Assembly: GCA_027033555.1 (NCBI GenBank)
Contig: JALVLE010000202.1
Coordinates: 1 to 5,515, forward strand
DNA: 5,515 nucleotides
Direction: 5' to 3'
From: Caldifarciminota bacterium
GTDB lineage: Bacteria > Hydrothermota > Hydrothermia > UBA1063 > CAJXJZ01
The notes under the pieces were generated by a model. The model was not told the origin of the DNA and ran no database searches. It worked only from the letters and a program-made list of their open reading frames with translations. The position numbers and the translations under genes were made by a program. Every line of letters begins with the position of its first letter. Position 1 is the first letter of the stretch. Below are positions 1 through 5,515 of this stretch, piece after piece.

Positions 1-1209
1 ATAGAAGAGGCTTTGAAAGACATTAAAGAGGGTAAGTTTGTTATTGTCGTTGATGACGAGGATAGGGAAAATGAGGGAGATTTCATTGTTGCAGCAGAAA
101 AGGTTACACCCGAACACATTAATTTTATGGCAAAAGAAGGGAGAGGTCTAATTTGTCTTGCACTTAATGAAAAACGATTTAAAGAACTGGAACTTGAGCT
201 CCCGCTTAATAATACCTCAAAACATGGTACAAATTTTGGTGTTCCAATTGATGCAAAAGAAGGTACCACGACAGGAATATCCGCATTTGATAGGGCGCTT
301 ACTATCCGTCTTGCTGTAAGAAGAGATGCCAAAGCAGAGGATTTTGCCAGGCCGGGGCATGTACACACGCTTAAGGCATTGAGTGGAGGGGTTTTGAGAA
401 GAGCAGGACATACAGAAGCAGCCGTTGATCTTGCCGAACTTGCGGGGCTTTATCCTGCTGGCGTGCTTGTTGAGATTATGGATGAAGACGGCACAATGGC
501 AAGGCTGGATAGGTTAATAGAGATTGCAAAAAAGTACAATATTAAAATAATTACAATCAAAGACCTTATTAGCTATAAACTCAAGAGAGAAAAACTCATA
601 GAAAAAGTGGCTGAGGCTGATCTACCAACAAAATATGGCCATTTTAGAATAATTGGATACAAGGAAAAACTTACAGGAGTAGTACATGTGGCGCTTGTTA
701 AAGGGGATGTGAAGGGGAAGAAAAATGTACTCGTGAGGGTTCACTCTGAATGTCTTACTGGAGATGTATTTGGATCTTTAAGATGTGATTGTGGGGACCA
801 GTTGCATACATCTATGCAGATGATAGAAAAAGAAGGGCTTGGTGTGTTACTGTATATGAGACAGGAAGGCAGGGGTATAGGGCTGGAAAACAAATTGAAG
901 GCTTATAAGTTGCAGGATCTGGGGTATGATACTGTGGAGGCTAATGAGAAACTTGGTTTTCCTCCTGATTTAAGGGATTATGGAATAGGTGCTCAAATTC
1001 TCGTGGATTTGGGCCTTTCTACTATAAGATTGCTTACAAATAATCCCAGGAAAATTGTTGGACTTGAAGGTTATGGACTTAAAGTGGTTGAAAGGGTACC
1101 TATTATGATAAAGCCCAATAATGTGAACTATAAATATCTAAAGGTTAAAAAAGACAAGCTGGGTCATTTACTTGGTGAGATTATTGATAACTCACATACA
1201 AAGGAGTAG
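1..1209 (+). CDS. ribBA: Bifunctional 3,4-dihydroxy-2-butanone 4-phosphate synthase / GTP cyclohydrolase II, 5'-truncated
   Basis: Cytosolic enzyme supplying both starting branches of riboflavin synthesis: the RibB half turns ribulose 5-phosphate into dihydroxybutanone phosphate plus formate, and the RibA half opens GTP to a diaminopyrimidine. 402 codons are present (window codon numbering). RibB half, about 1-200: acidic metal loop [10 protein letters not shown] (18-27), [18 protein letters not shown] (134-140, catalytic His137), [11 protein letters not shown] (Glu158). RibA half, about 205-395: zinc cysteines 251, 262 and 264 in the HSEC...CDC segment, [10 protein letters not shown] (286-295), Asp323/Arg325 matching the catalytic pair of E. 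coli RibA, TNNPRK (346-351). All key residues are present, so both activities should be intact. The frame is open to base 1. The TTG at 13 is probably internal, because the preceding codons read IEEA, typical of RibBA N-termini, so only a few residues are missing. ribH follows after 4 bases, in an ordinary rib operon arrangement. Confidence 0.97.
   Translation: MEEALKDIKEGKFVIVVDDEDRENEGDFIVAAEKVTPEHINFMAKEGRGLICLALNEKRFKELELELPLNNTSKHGTNFGVPIDAKEGTTTGISAFDRALTIRLAVRRDAKAEDFARPGHVHTLKALSGGVLRRAGHTEAAVDLAELAGLYPAGVLVEIMDEDGTMARLDRLIEIAKKYNIKIITIKDLISYKLKREKLIEKVAEADLPTKYGHFRIIGYKEKLTGVVHVALVKGDVKGKKNVLVRVHSECLTGDVFGSLRCDCGDQLHTSMQMIEKEGLGVLLYMRQEGRGIGLENKLKAYKLQDLGYDTVEANEKLGFPPDLRDYGIGAQILVDLGLSTIRLLTNNPRKIVGLEGYGLKVVERVPIMIKPNNVNYKYLKVKKDKLGHLLGEIIDNSHTKE
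1201..1206 (+). promoter_or_regulatory. Ribosome binding site of ribH
   Basis: AAGGAG lies 7 bases before the ATG at 1214 and sits in the last codons of ribBA. It decides the ribH start: the in-frame GTG at 1172 would add 14 residues unlike lumazine synthase N-termini and has no comparable site in front of it. Confidence 0.85.
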
Positions 1210-1213
1210 ATTT

Positions 1214-1672
1214 ATGAAAATAAATGTGCATAAAGGCAAAATTGATGGTAAAGGTGTACGGTTATGTATTCTTGTTTCAAGATTCAATTCTCTTATCACA
1301 AAGAATTTGCTTGATGGTGCCCTGGATGCCTGTGAACAGTTTGATGTGGAGGAGGTGGACGTCTTCTGGGTTCCAGGTTCTTTTGAAATTCCCGTTGTAC
1401 TGAAAAATTTGCTGGAGAGGCGGAAGTATGATGGTTTTGTGGTACTCAGTGCTGTAATCAGAGGGGAAACTCCACACTTTGACTTTGTAGCAGGTGAGCT
1501 CACGAGAGGCATAGGAAGGCTGATGACGGAAACAGGTAAACCCGTTGCTTTTGGAACGGTGACCACAGAAACGCTTGAGCAGGCACTTGACAGGGCAGGA
1601 GCTAAAATGGGTAACAAGGGAAGAGAAGCTGTTATGACTGTACTGGAAACCCTGAGTGTGATAAGAAGTTGA
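1214..1672 (+). CDS. ribH: 6,7-dimethyl-8-ribityllumazine synthase (lumazine synthase)
   Basis: Catalyses the penultimate step of riboflavin synthesis, condensing 5-amino-6-ribitylaminouracil with dihydroxybutanone phosphate, the RibB product of the gene upstream. The 152-residue length is normal for the family, whose members form pentamers or 60-subunit icosahedral capsids; which form this is cannot be read from sequence. Visible motifs: SRFN (22-25), VPGSFEIP (53-60, with Phe57 and Glu58), VIRGETPHFD (81-90, with the proposed proton-transfer His88), GTVTTETLEQALDRAG (114-129, with the phosphate-binding Arg127) and GNKGREA (133-139). These positions coincide with Bacillus subtilis numbering, so there is no insertion or loss in the core. 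The ATG at 1214 is chosen because AAGGAG stands 7 bases upstream and the protein then begins as usual for the family. The stop overlaps the trmI start in TTGA. Confidence 0.97.
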   Translation: MKINVHKGKIDGKGVRLCILVSRFNSLITKNLLDGALDACEQFDVEEVDVFWVPGSFEIPVVLKNLLERRKYDGFVVLSAVIRGETPHFDFVAGELTRGIGRLMTETGKPVAFGTVTTETLEQALDRAGAKMGNKGREAVMTVLETLSVIRS

Positions 1673-2439
1673 TAAAAGAAGGCGATTTTATACTTTTATA
1701 CGGGGGGAAAAAGGCTCAGTTTTTGATTAAATATTCCCGTAAAAAGCCTTTTTTTGAATCACACCTTGGTAAGGTTGAGTTTCCTGATGAATTTGATTTT
1801 GGAGATGTGCTTTTTACTACCAAGAAAAAGCCTCTTTATGTACTTCGTCCTACTACATCGGATCTGGTTTTTCGTGTTAAAAGACTCACCACCATCATGT
1901 ATCCAAAGGACATGGGTTATGTGATTTTAAATCTTGGTATAAAAAGCGGTGACAGGGTAATAGAGGTTGGTTCAGGATCTGGGGCTATGACTATAGTCCT
2001 TGCCAGCATTGTGGGTGAGGAAGGAATGGTGTATTCGTTTGAAAGGAGAAAAGAGTTTCTTGAAAATGCGGCATATAATGTAAAAAGGGCTGGATTGCAT
2101 ACCAGAGTGAAATTTATTTTAAGAGACGTTGAAAAGGAAGGTTTCGGTGTTTTTGACGCAGATTCTGCTGTGGTTGATGTTCCTGAGCCTTGGTCACTTG
2201 TTGAACATGTGAAAAGAGCAATAAAGGGCGGAGCTCCAGTTTTCTTTCTTTCTCCCAATATAGAACAGGTGCAAAAGACGTATAAAGCTTTACAGGAACA
2301 TGGATTTGTGAGGATGAAGACCGTTGAAATTCTGGAGAGGGAAATCAGAATTAGTGAAGGTAAAACAAGGCCCCTTGAGAGAATGGTATCCCACACAGGT
2401 TATTTAACTTTTGCCCACAAGGTGAATCATGAAGAATAA
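1669..2439 (+). CDS. trmI: tRNA (adenine(58)-N1)-methyltransferase, TrmI family
   Basis: SAM-dependent cytosolic enzyme that methylates N1 of A58 in the T-loop of tRNA, which stabilises tRNA folding; bacterial and archaeal members act as homotetramers. The 256 residues match the usual 250-280. N-terminal part (about 1-60) begins EGDFILLYGG, typical of the small beta domain. RPTTSDLVFRVKR (60-72) and YPKD (78-81) are family signatures. Rossmann motif I is VIEVGSGSGAMT (97-108), and the acidic residue ending strand 2 is Glu125 in SFERR. The motif IV block VVDVPEPW (168-175) puts Asp170 at the same number as the catalytic Asp of the Thermus enzyme. The C-terminal RP..RMVSHTGYL (234-246) is also characteristic. 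The start is TTG, overlapping the ribH stop as TTGA with no separate Shine-Dalgarno, so translation is probably coupled to ribH. Among bacteria this family is patchy, which hints at a deep-branching host. A direct functional link to riboflavin synthesis is not evident. Confidence 0.93.
   Translation: MIKEGDFILLYGGKKAQFLIKYSRKKPFFESHLGKVEFPDEFDFGDVLFTTKKKPLYVLRPTTSDLVFRVKRLTTIMYPKDMGYVILNLGIKSGDRVIEVGSGSGAMTIVLASIVGEEGMVYSFERRKEFLENAAYNVKRAGLHTRVKFILRDVEKEGFGVFDADSAVVDVPEPWSLVEHVKRAIKGGAPVFFLSPNIEQVQKTYKALQEHGFVRMKTVEILEREIRISEGKTRPLERMVSHTGYLTFAHKVNHEE
2419..2424 (+). promoter_or_regulatory. Ribosome binding site of the glycosyltransferase gene
   Basis: AAGGTG lies 4 bases before the ATG at 2429 and inside the 3' end of trmI. 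It is a modest Shine-Dalgarno and supports the 11-base overlap of the two genes. Confidence 0.6.
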
Positions 2440-3370
2440 ATTCATAAGCGGATTTACTTTTATCAGGAATGGAGTAAAGCTTGATTATCCATTTATAGAA
2501 TCAATAAAATCAATATTGCCCATTGTGGATGAATTTGTAGTTGTTGTGGTGGAATCTGAAGATGATACACTTGACAAAGTCAAGTCTATTAAAAGCAAGA
2601 AAATCAGAATAATTGAAGAAAAGTGGAGAGAAGATATGAGAGGTGGGGGAAAATTGCTGGAGTATTATACCGACATCGCCAAAAATGCAGCAGCCGGAAG
2701 ATGGCTTTTTTACCTGCAGGCAGATGAGGTTGTGCATGAGAAATATCTTGAATATATAAGATGTGCACTCAAAACATATGAAAATGATGATCGTGTGGAC
2801 GGTTTCGCTTTGAAATTCAAACATTTCTATGGCAGTTATGACCTTTATCATGAAGGAGAGGGATGGGTAAGGAATGAGGTACGTATTATTAGAAATTACC
2901 CGGATATTAAATCTCACAGAGCTGCTTCTGGTTTTAGATGGAAAAACGGGAAAAAGCTGAATGTTGTTATGCTGGATGCCTATATTTATCATTATGGCTG
3001 GGCAAGAAAAAAAAGCGTTATGAAGAGAAAGATCCTTGAACATTCAGCCTGGCATCATAAGGATAGCAGGTTTCTGAAGGATCTGGAAGAGAAAGAGCTG
3101 AAGAAGTTTTACAGACATGCTCATTCGTTGCATCTTTTTACTGAAACACACCCGGAGGTAATGGAAGAAAGACTTAAAGATAGAGAAGACTATTTGGTTG
3201 TGGAACCAAAACTACTCAAAATAAAAACCGTATATAAGGTGAGGGATTTTGTGGCTAATATCTCAGAGTTTTTGTTTGGAAAAAGAATAGGGGAGTATGA
3301 AAATTTTAAGCGAGTGGGTTATTACATGCCTTTTTCCGAGTTTGCAGAGTGTAAAAAGGAGGTATCATGA
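2429..3370 (+). CDS. Family-2-like glycosyltransferase (GT-A fold), substrate unknown
   Basis: Probable cytosolic transferase of a sugar from a nucleotide-sugar donor, most likely for a cell-surface glycan; donor and acceptor cannot be told. 313 residues with no signal peptide or membrane span. The N-terminus GFTFIRNGVKLDYPFIESI (8-26) followed by SILPIVDEF and ESEDDT (42-47) is the nucleotide-binding start of a recognisable GT2-like group. The metal-site region reads FYLQADEVVHEKY (94-106), so the usual DxD is replaced by Q-A-D-E, which I recall as normal in this group. Further conserved stretches: HFYGSYD (132-138), NEVRIIRN (149-156), DAYIYHYGW (183-191) and THPEVM (240-245). The last 100 residues are rich in Lys and Glu. 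The gene overlaps trmI by 11 bases and its stop overlaps the next start as ATGA. Placement before two envelope proteins fits a surface role but does not prove it. Confidence 0.85.
   Translation: MKNKFISGFTFIRNGVKLDYPFIESIKSILPIVDEFVVVVVESEDDTLDKVKSIKSKKIRIIEEKWREDMRGGGKLLEYYTDIAKNAAAGRWLFYLQADEVVHEKYLEYIRCALKTYENDDRVDGFALKFKHFYGSYDLYHEGEGWVRNEVRIIRNYPDIKSHRAASGFRWKNGKKLNVVMLDAYIYHYGWARKKSVMKRKILEHSAWHHKDSRFLKDLEEKELKKFYRHAHSLHLFTETHPEVMEERLKDREDYLVVEPKLLKIKTVYKVRDFVANISEFLFGKRIGEYENFKRVGYYMPFSEFAECKKEVS
3356..3362 (+). promoter_or_regulatory. Ribosome binding site of the outer-membrane protein gene
   Basis: AAGGAGG lies 4 bases before the ATG at 3367, at the end of the glycosyltransferase gene. 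It is a strong match to the 16S 3' end and fixes the start just before a clear signal peptide. Confidence 0.85.
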
Positions 3371-5049
3371 AGGGTAGGTATGTATTCTTATTGTTTTTTC
3401 TAATGTTTGAGAGTGCGTGGGCTTTTAATCCCATAATGCCTTACAATCTTGTGGATAATGTTTATTCTTTCCGTTCACTCTCTACAGGTTTTATGTTCTC
3501 AGGATATATAGACTATGTTCAGAATCCTCTATTACTCCCCAGCGCAGAGGAAAATGCTATTTTTACCGGACTATCTAATTTAAATGCATCGGAGTTTTTG
3601 TTCAACAATGTGTCTGATAATGATATTAAAGTTGGAGGGATTTATCACAGCGGGATTGGCTCGGAAGGGGTAATTTTTGTGTTTAAGAACCAGAGGATTC
3701 CTGATGCGAATCCTCTTGGCAGAACAGGGGAAGTTACTATTGATTCAACTGTATATAGTGATAGAGACGGGGATGGATACCCTGATATTAAAAAACTTAC
3801 CCATTTATACAGTAATGCCTGGCATAATAATACTGGTATTAGATTTGCCCTGAGTTTTTATCTGGATAGAGAAGAATATGGACTGGGCTTTTTCTTTTCC
3901 CATCTTGAAAGCACACAGAAAACGGTGGCAGGCGGAGATACTTTGCACCCTTATGGGGAATTTGTTTTCACGGAGAAGATGTTTAATAACTCAAATGGAT
4001 TTTTAATAAGCACAGTATATGGAGTGGGAGATGGTGCAGCCAATAGAGGTTTCAATTCCTCATTAGGGGCAATAGGCGCCAATTTTAGAATTGGTGAGTG
4101 GCCGGCAGGAATACTTATTGTTTATAGAGATGAGCATAGTAGTTTAAATGAAAATTATACCTCTTCAGTGCTGAGAGATAATGCTCCTCTTGAACCTTTT
4201 AATCCGCATTTCATAGATGACTATTACGAGCGCTCTAACAATGATGAAGTGTACTTTAAAAGACTCAGTCTTTCTGCCATAACACCTGATAGTGAGCTGG
4301 ATGTGGTCTATGCATTAAATGCGGGTGTTTTAATGCATTCTGGTAAAGTGGGAGTATTGTTTAATAGAAACATGAGGATACAAAAGGACAGATTATCAGA
4401 CAGTATCAGAGTTCAGCTTAATAGGCAAACAACTATCACTTCTTTTAGTGAACCAGAAGGAATGGGGTATGACGGGTATTTTACTCTAATAAAAGGTCTT
4501 TCTCTTGGAGATGGAGGGAAGATGAGAATTGGCTTTTCTTTTTATGGCGTAAAAGACAGGATAAAAAGGCACGTGGTTAAAATTGATACTGTTTATACCG
4601 AGTACAGAGATGGTGATGTCCAGACTGACGATTATGATGATTACGATGACCTGGCCTATTCAAAAGTGGAGTACGATTCCACACTTGAAAGAGTGGGAAT
4701 TAATGTGTCAGTTCCCTGTGGATTCGTGTATAAAGTGCATAAAAATGTGGAAATACGGTTAGGAGTGGTTGAACAGATTTTGTGGGAAAAGTCTCAGGAT
4801 TATACGGTGATTACCGATAAGATACCTTATACACATGAAGTTATAAGAGGGGATGGGACCCATACCCTTACCACAAGGAACCTTGTATTTGAAAATTCAA
4901 ATATAGTCAATGAGACAATTACACCAGTTACCAATTTTTATTATGGAGCTGGTTTTAAATTGGGTAAGTATCTTACCATTGATTTAATGAATTTTTCTCA
5001 ACTTTTCAATCTAAATAACTGGCAGGTTTCTGTGGTTTTTAGATTTTAG
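3367..5049 (+). CDS. Predicted outer-membrane beta-barrel protein, family not recognised
   Basis: Exported protein of 560 residues that I cannot assign to a named family. Signal peptide: Lys2/Arg4, hydrophobic core YVFLLFFLMF (5-14), then ESAWA with a likely signal peptidase I cut after Ala19. The rest has no long hydrophobic helix. It has many short alternating aromatic/hydrophobic stretches (for example RIGFSFYG, IRLGVV, FYYGAGFKLG) rich in Gly, Tyr and Phe, as in barrel strands. The chain ends WQVSVVFRF with a terminal Phe, like the assembly signal of outer-membrane proteins. Two insert-like features stand out: DRDGDGYPDIKK (132-143), resembling a calcium-binding D-x-D-x-D loop, and an acidic stretch at 415-428 with DDYDDYDD, probably a surface loop. 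Translation is coupled to the glycosyltransferase by ATGA. A lipoprotein gene follows after 10 bases and may encode a partner. The barrel call is inference from pattern only; a secreted beta-rich protein is the alternative. Confidence 0.7.
   Translation: MKGRYVFLLFFLMFESAWAFNPIMPYNLVDNVYSFRSLSTGFMFSGYIDYVQNPLLLPSAEENAIFTGLSNLNASEFLFNNVSDNDIKVGGIYHSGIGSEGVIFVFKNQRIPDANPLGRTGEVTIDSTVYSDRDGDGYPDIKKLTHLYSNAWHNNTGIRFALSFYLDREEYGLGFFFSHLESTQKTVAGGDTLHPYGEFVFTEKMFNNSNGFLISTVYGVGDGAANRGFNSSLGAIGANFRIGEWPAGILIVYRDEHSSLNENYTSSVLRDNAPLEPFNPHFIDDYYERSNNDEVYFKRLSLSAITPDSELDVVYALNAGVLMHSGKVGVLFNRNMRIQKDRLSDSIRVQLNRQTTITSFSEPEGMGYDGYFTLIKGLSLGDGGKMRIGFSFYGVKDRIKRHVVKIDTVYTEYRDGDVQTDDYDDYDDLAYSKVEYDSTLERVGINVSVPCGFVYKVHKNVEIRLGVVEQILWEKSQDYTVITDKIPYTHEVIRGDGTHTLTTRNLVFENSNIVNETITPVTNFYYGAGFKLGKYLTIDLMNFSQLFNLNNWQVSVVFRF
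3692..3716 (+). repeat. Perfect 9-bp inverted repeat inside the outer-membrane protein gene
   Basis: AGAGGATTC (3692-3700) and its exact complement GAATCCTCT (3708-3716) flank a 7-base loop, so the mRNA could form a 9-pair hairpin. It lies in codons 109-117 (QRIPDANPL). No T-run follows, so it is not a terminator. A chance product of the coding sequence is possible. Confidence 0.5.
4627..4650 (+). repeat. Short imperfect 9-base tandem repeat encoding DDY-DDY-DD
   Basis: GACGATTAT, GATGATTAC and GATGAC follow each other, giving Asp-Asp-Tyr units at residues 421-428 of the predicted outer-membrane protein. The copies differ at third codon positions, so the peptide repeat is kept while the DNA has drifted. 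It lies in an acidic, probably exposed loop. Confidence 0.55.
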
Positions 5050-5056
5050 GAGGTGA
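5048..5056 (+). promoter_or_regulatory. Strong ribosome binding site of the lipoprotein gene
   Basis: AGGAGGTGA overlaps the stop of the preceding gene and is a near-perfect complement of the 16S rRNA tail. GGAGG ends 6 bases before the ATG at 5060. It fixes the start of the partial gene and predicts efficient translation. Confidence 0.88.
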
Positions 5057-5059
5057 ATA

Positions 5060-5515
5060 ATGAAAAAACTGTTTTTTATTTCTATAGCTGGTTTTATGAT
5101 TTTATGGGGTGCATGTAGCTTAAAAGAACCGGAGCTTACTTCAGATGTTGATATGCCTAACCCGGTTACATTGAATCCACTTGTTGTGCGATCGGTTTAT
5201 ACGGAGTCATATTTGCTGGGGTATTCTTCTGATTTAAACAGGTTCTCCGATATAAATCCCGATAGTTCAGGAATACAGGATAGAATTATTATTGCATTCA
5301 ACGCCCCTTTTTCTATTGCAGACGATGGTATTGAGATAAAAGGAGTGGATGGCAAAGGTGCTGGAGTGGTCAATTTCAGTTATGTTGTGGATAATTTTGA
5401 GAAAAAGCTCACCTTGTTCTTAACTGGTATACGTGATTCTACCACTTATGAGCTTATATTGCACTGGGGAGCAGTGAGAGATCTTTCAGGAAATTATCTT
5501 GATGGAAATTATAAT
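5060..5515 (+). CDS. Putative lipoprotein with SbsA/Big_5-like Ig domain, 3'-truncated
   Basis: The frame is open from ATG 5060 to the window edge, 152 codons with no stop. The N-terminus is a short signal peptide (Lys2, Lys3, hydrophobic 4-16) ending LWGAC, so Cys19 is the likely lipidated residue. Trp at -3 is unusual for a lipobox, but Gly-Ala-Cys is good. Ser at +2 would fit outer-membrane sorting by the E. coli rule. Residues 20-70 look like a flexible Pro/Ser/Asp linker. From about 73 onward the pattern DRIIIAFNAPFS...KKLTLFL...STTYELIL...AVRDLSGNYLDG resembles the bacterial Ig-like Big_5 (SbsA-type) domain, in which a strand is followed by a T-Y turn and ends in D-x-x-G-N-x-L. Such domains are usually structural or adhesive modules of surface proteins. 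Position directly after the predicted barrel gene suggests a shared envelope function (inference). Total length and further domains are unknown. Confidence 0.8.
   Translation, partial: MKKLFFISIAGFMILWGACSLKEPELTSDVDMPNPVTLNPLVVRSVYTESYLLGYSSDLNRFSDINPDSSGIQDRIIIAFNAPFSIADDGIEIKGVDGKGAGVVNFSYVVDNFEKKLTLFLTGIRDSTTYELILHWGAVRDLSGNYLDGNYN

Noticed and set aside
13..15. TTG as the true start of ribBA
   Set aside because: The frame is open to base 1 and the upstream codons IEEA continue the usual RibBA N-terminus, so the gene is cut by the window edge.
217..411. Minus-strand open frame of 64 codons
   Set aside because: It is a shadow of the highly conserved RibB half of ribBA.
1172..1213. Longer ribH starting at GTG 1172
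   Set aside because: The extra 14 residues are not family-like and would overlap ribBA by 38 bases; AAGGAG correctly precedes ATG 1214.
1192..1617. Open frame of 141 codons on the minus strand
   Set aside because: It lies antisense to ribH, which has full family motifs; its translation is Ser/Thr/Pro-rich with no recognisable domain, as expected of a shadow frame.
1708..1755. Possible terminator: AAAAAGGCT (1708-1716) pairing with AGCCTTTTT (1745-1753), running into T's
   Set aside because: The loop is 28 bases, the stem is mostly A-T, and the site is inside the trmI coding region where Lys AAA and Phe TTT codons explain the runs.
1917..2396. Open frame of 159 codons on the minus strand
   Set aside because: It is antisense to the conserved core of trmI, with no ribosome site or domain.
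2571..2576. TTGACA as a promoter -35 box (also at 1587)
   Set aside because: No -10-like hexamer lies 16-18 bases downstream of either; both are within coding sequence.
2569..2585. 7-bp inverted repeat ACTTGAC/GTCAAGT with a 3-base loop
   Set aside because: It is inside the glycosyltransferase gene with no T-run; this short size is expected by chance.
2510..3043. Open frame of 177 codons on the minus strand
   Set aside because: It is antisense to the glycosyltransferase; no conserved features, and the plus-strand frame is clearly the gene.

Overview
The window is wall-to-wall coding on the plus strand. It holds six genes, of which the first is cut at the left edge and the last at the right edge. 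Neighbouring genes are separated by at most 10 bases or overlap by 4 to 11 bases. No terminator, promoter, RNA gene, CRISPR array or mobile element can be supported, so the window looks like the inside of one long operon.

Left part (1-1672): the end of a riboflavin pathway block. ribBA makes both precursors of the flavin ring system, one from ribulose-5-phosphate and one from GTP. ribH joins the processed products into 6,7-dimethyl-8-ribityllumazine. The other steps (ribD, and riboflavin synthase ribE) are not in the window and may lie upstream. Any FMN riboswitch would also be upstream and cannot be judged here.

Middle (1669-3370): a TrmI-type tRNA m1A58 methyltransferase, coupled to ribH by a TTGA overlap. 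It is followed by a cytosolic GT-A-fold, family-2-like glycosyltransferase that overlaps trmI by 11 bases.

Right part (3367-5515): two envelope proteins. The first has a cleavable signal peptide, a beta-strand-rich body, a calcium-loop-like D-x-D-x-D segment and a C-terminal Phe, as in outer-membrane beta-barrels. The second, 10 bases downstream with a near-perfect Shine-Dalgarno, starts like a lipoprotein and carries an SbsA/Big_5-like Ig fold that runs off the window. These two are the least characterised genes here and the best candidates for something new.

Organism: the outer-membrane-type protein and lipoprotein point to a diderm bacterium. The DNA is fairly AT-rich (roughly 40% GC by eye). 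A TrmI-family enzyme in a bacterium is typical of Actinobacteria, Thermus, Aquificae, Thermotogae and various deep-branching or uncultured lineages. Together this suggests a deep-branching Gram-negative, possibly thermophilic or candidate-phylum, but the sequence does not settle it. Most of the window is ordinary core metabolism. I see no clear sign of a novel defence, mobile or RNA system.
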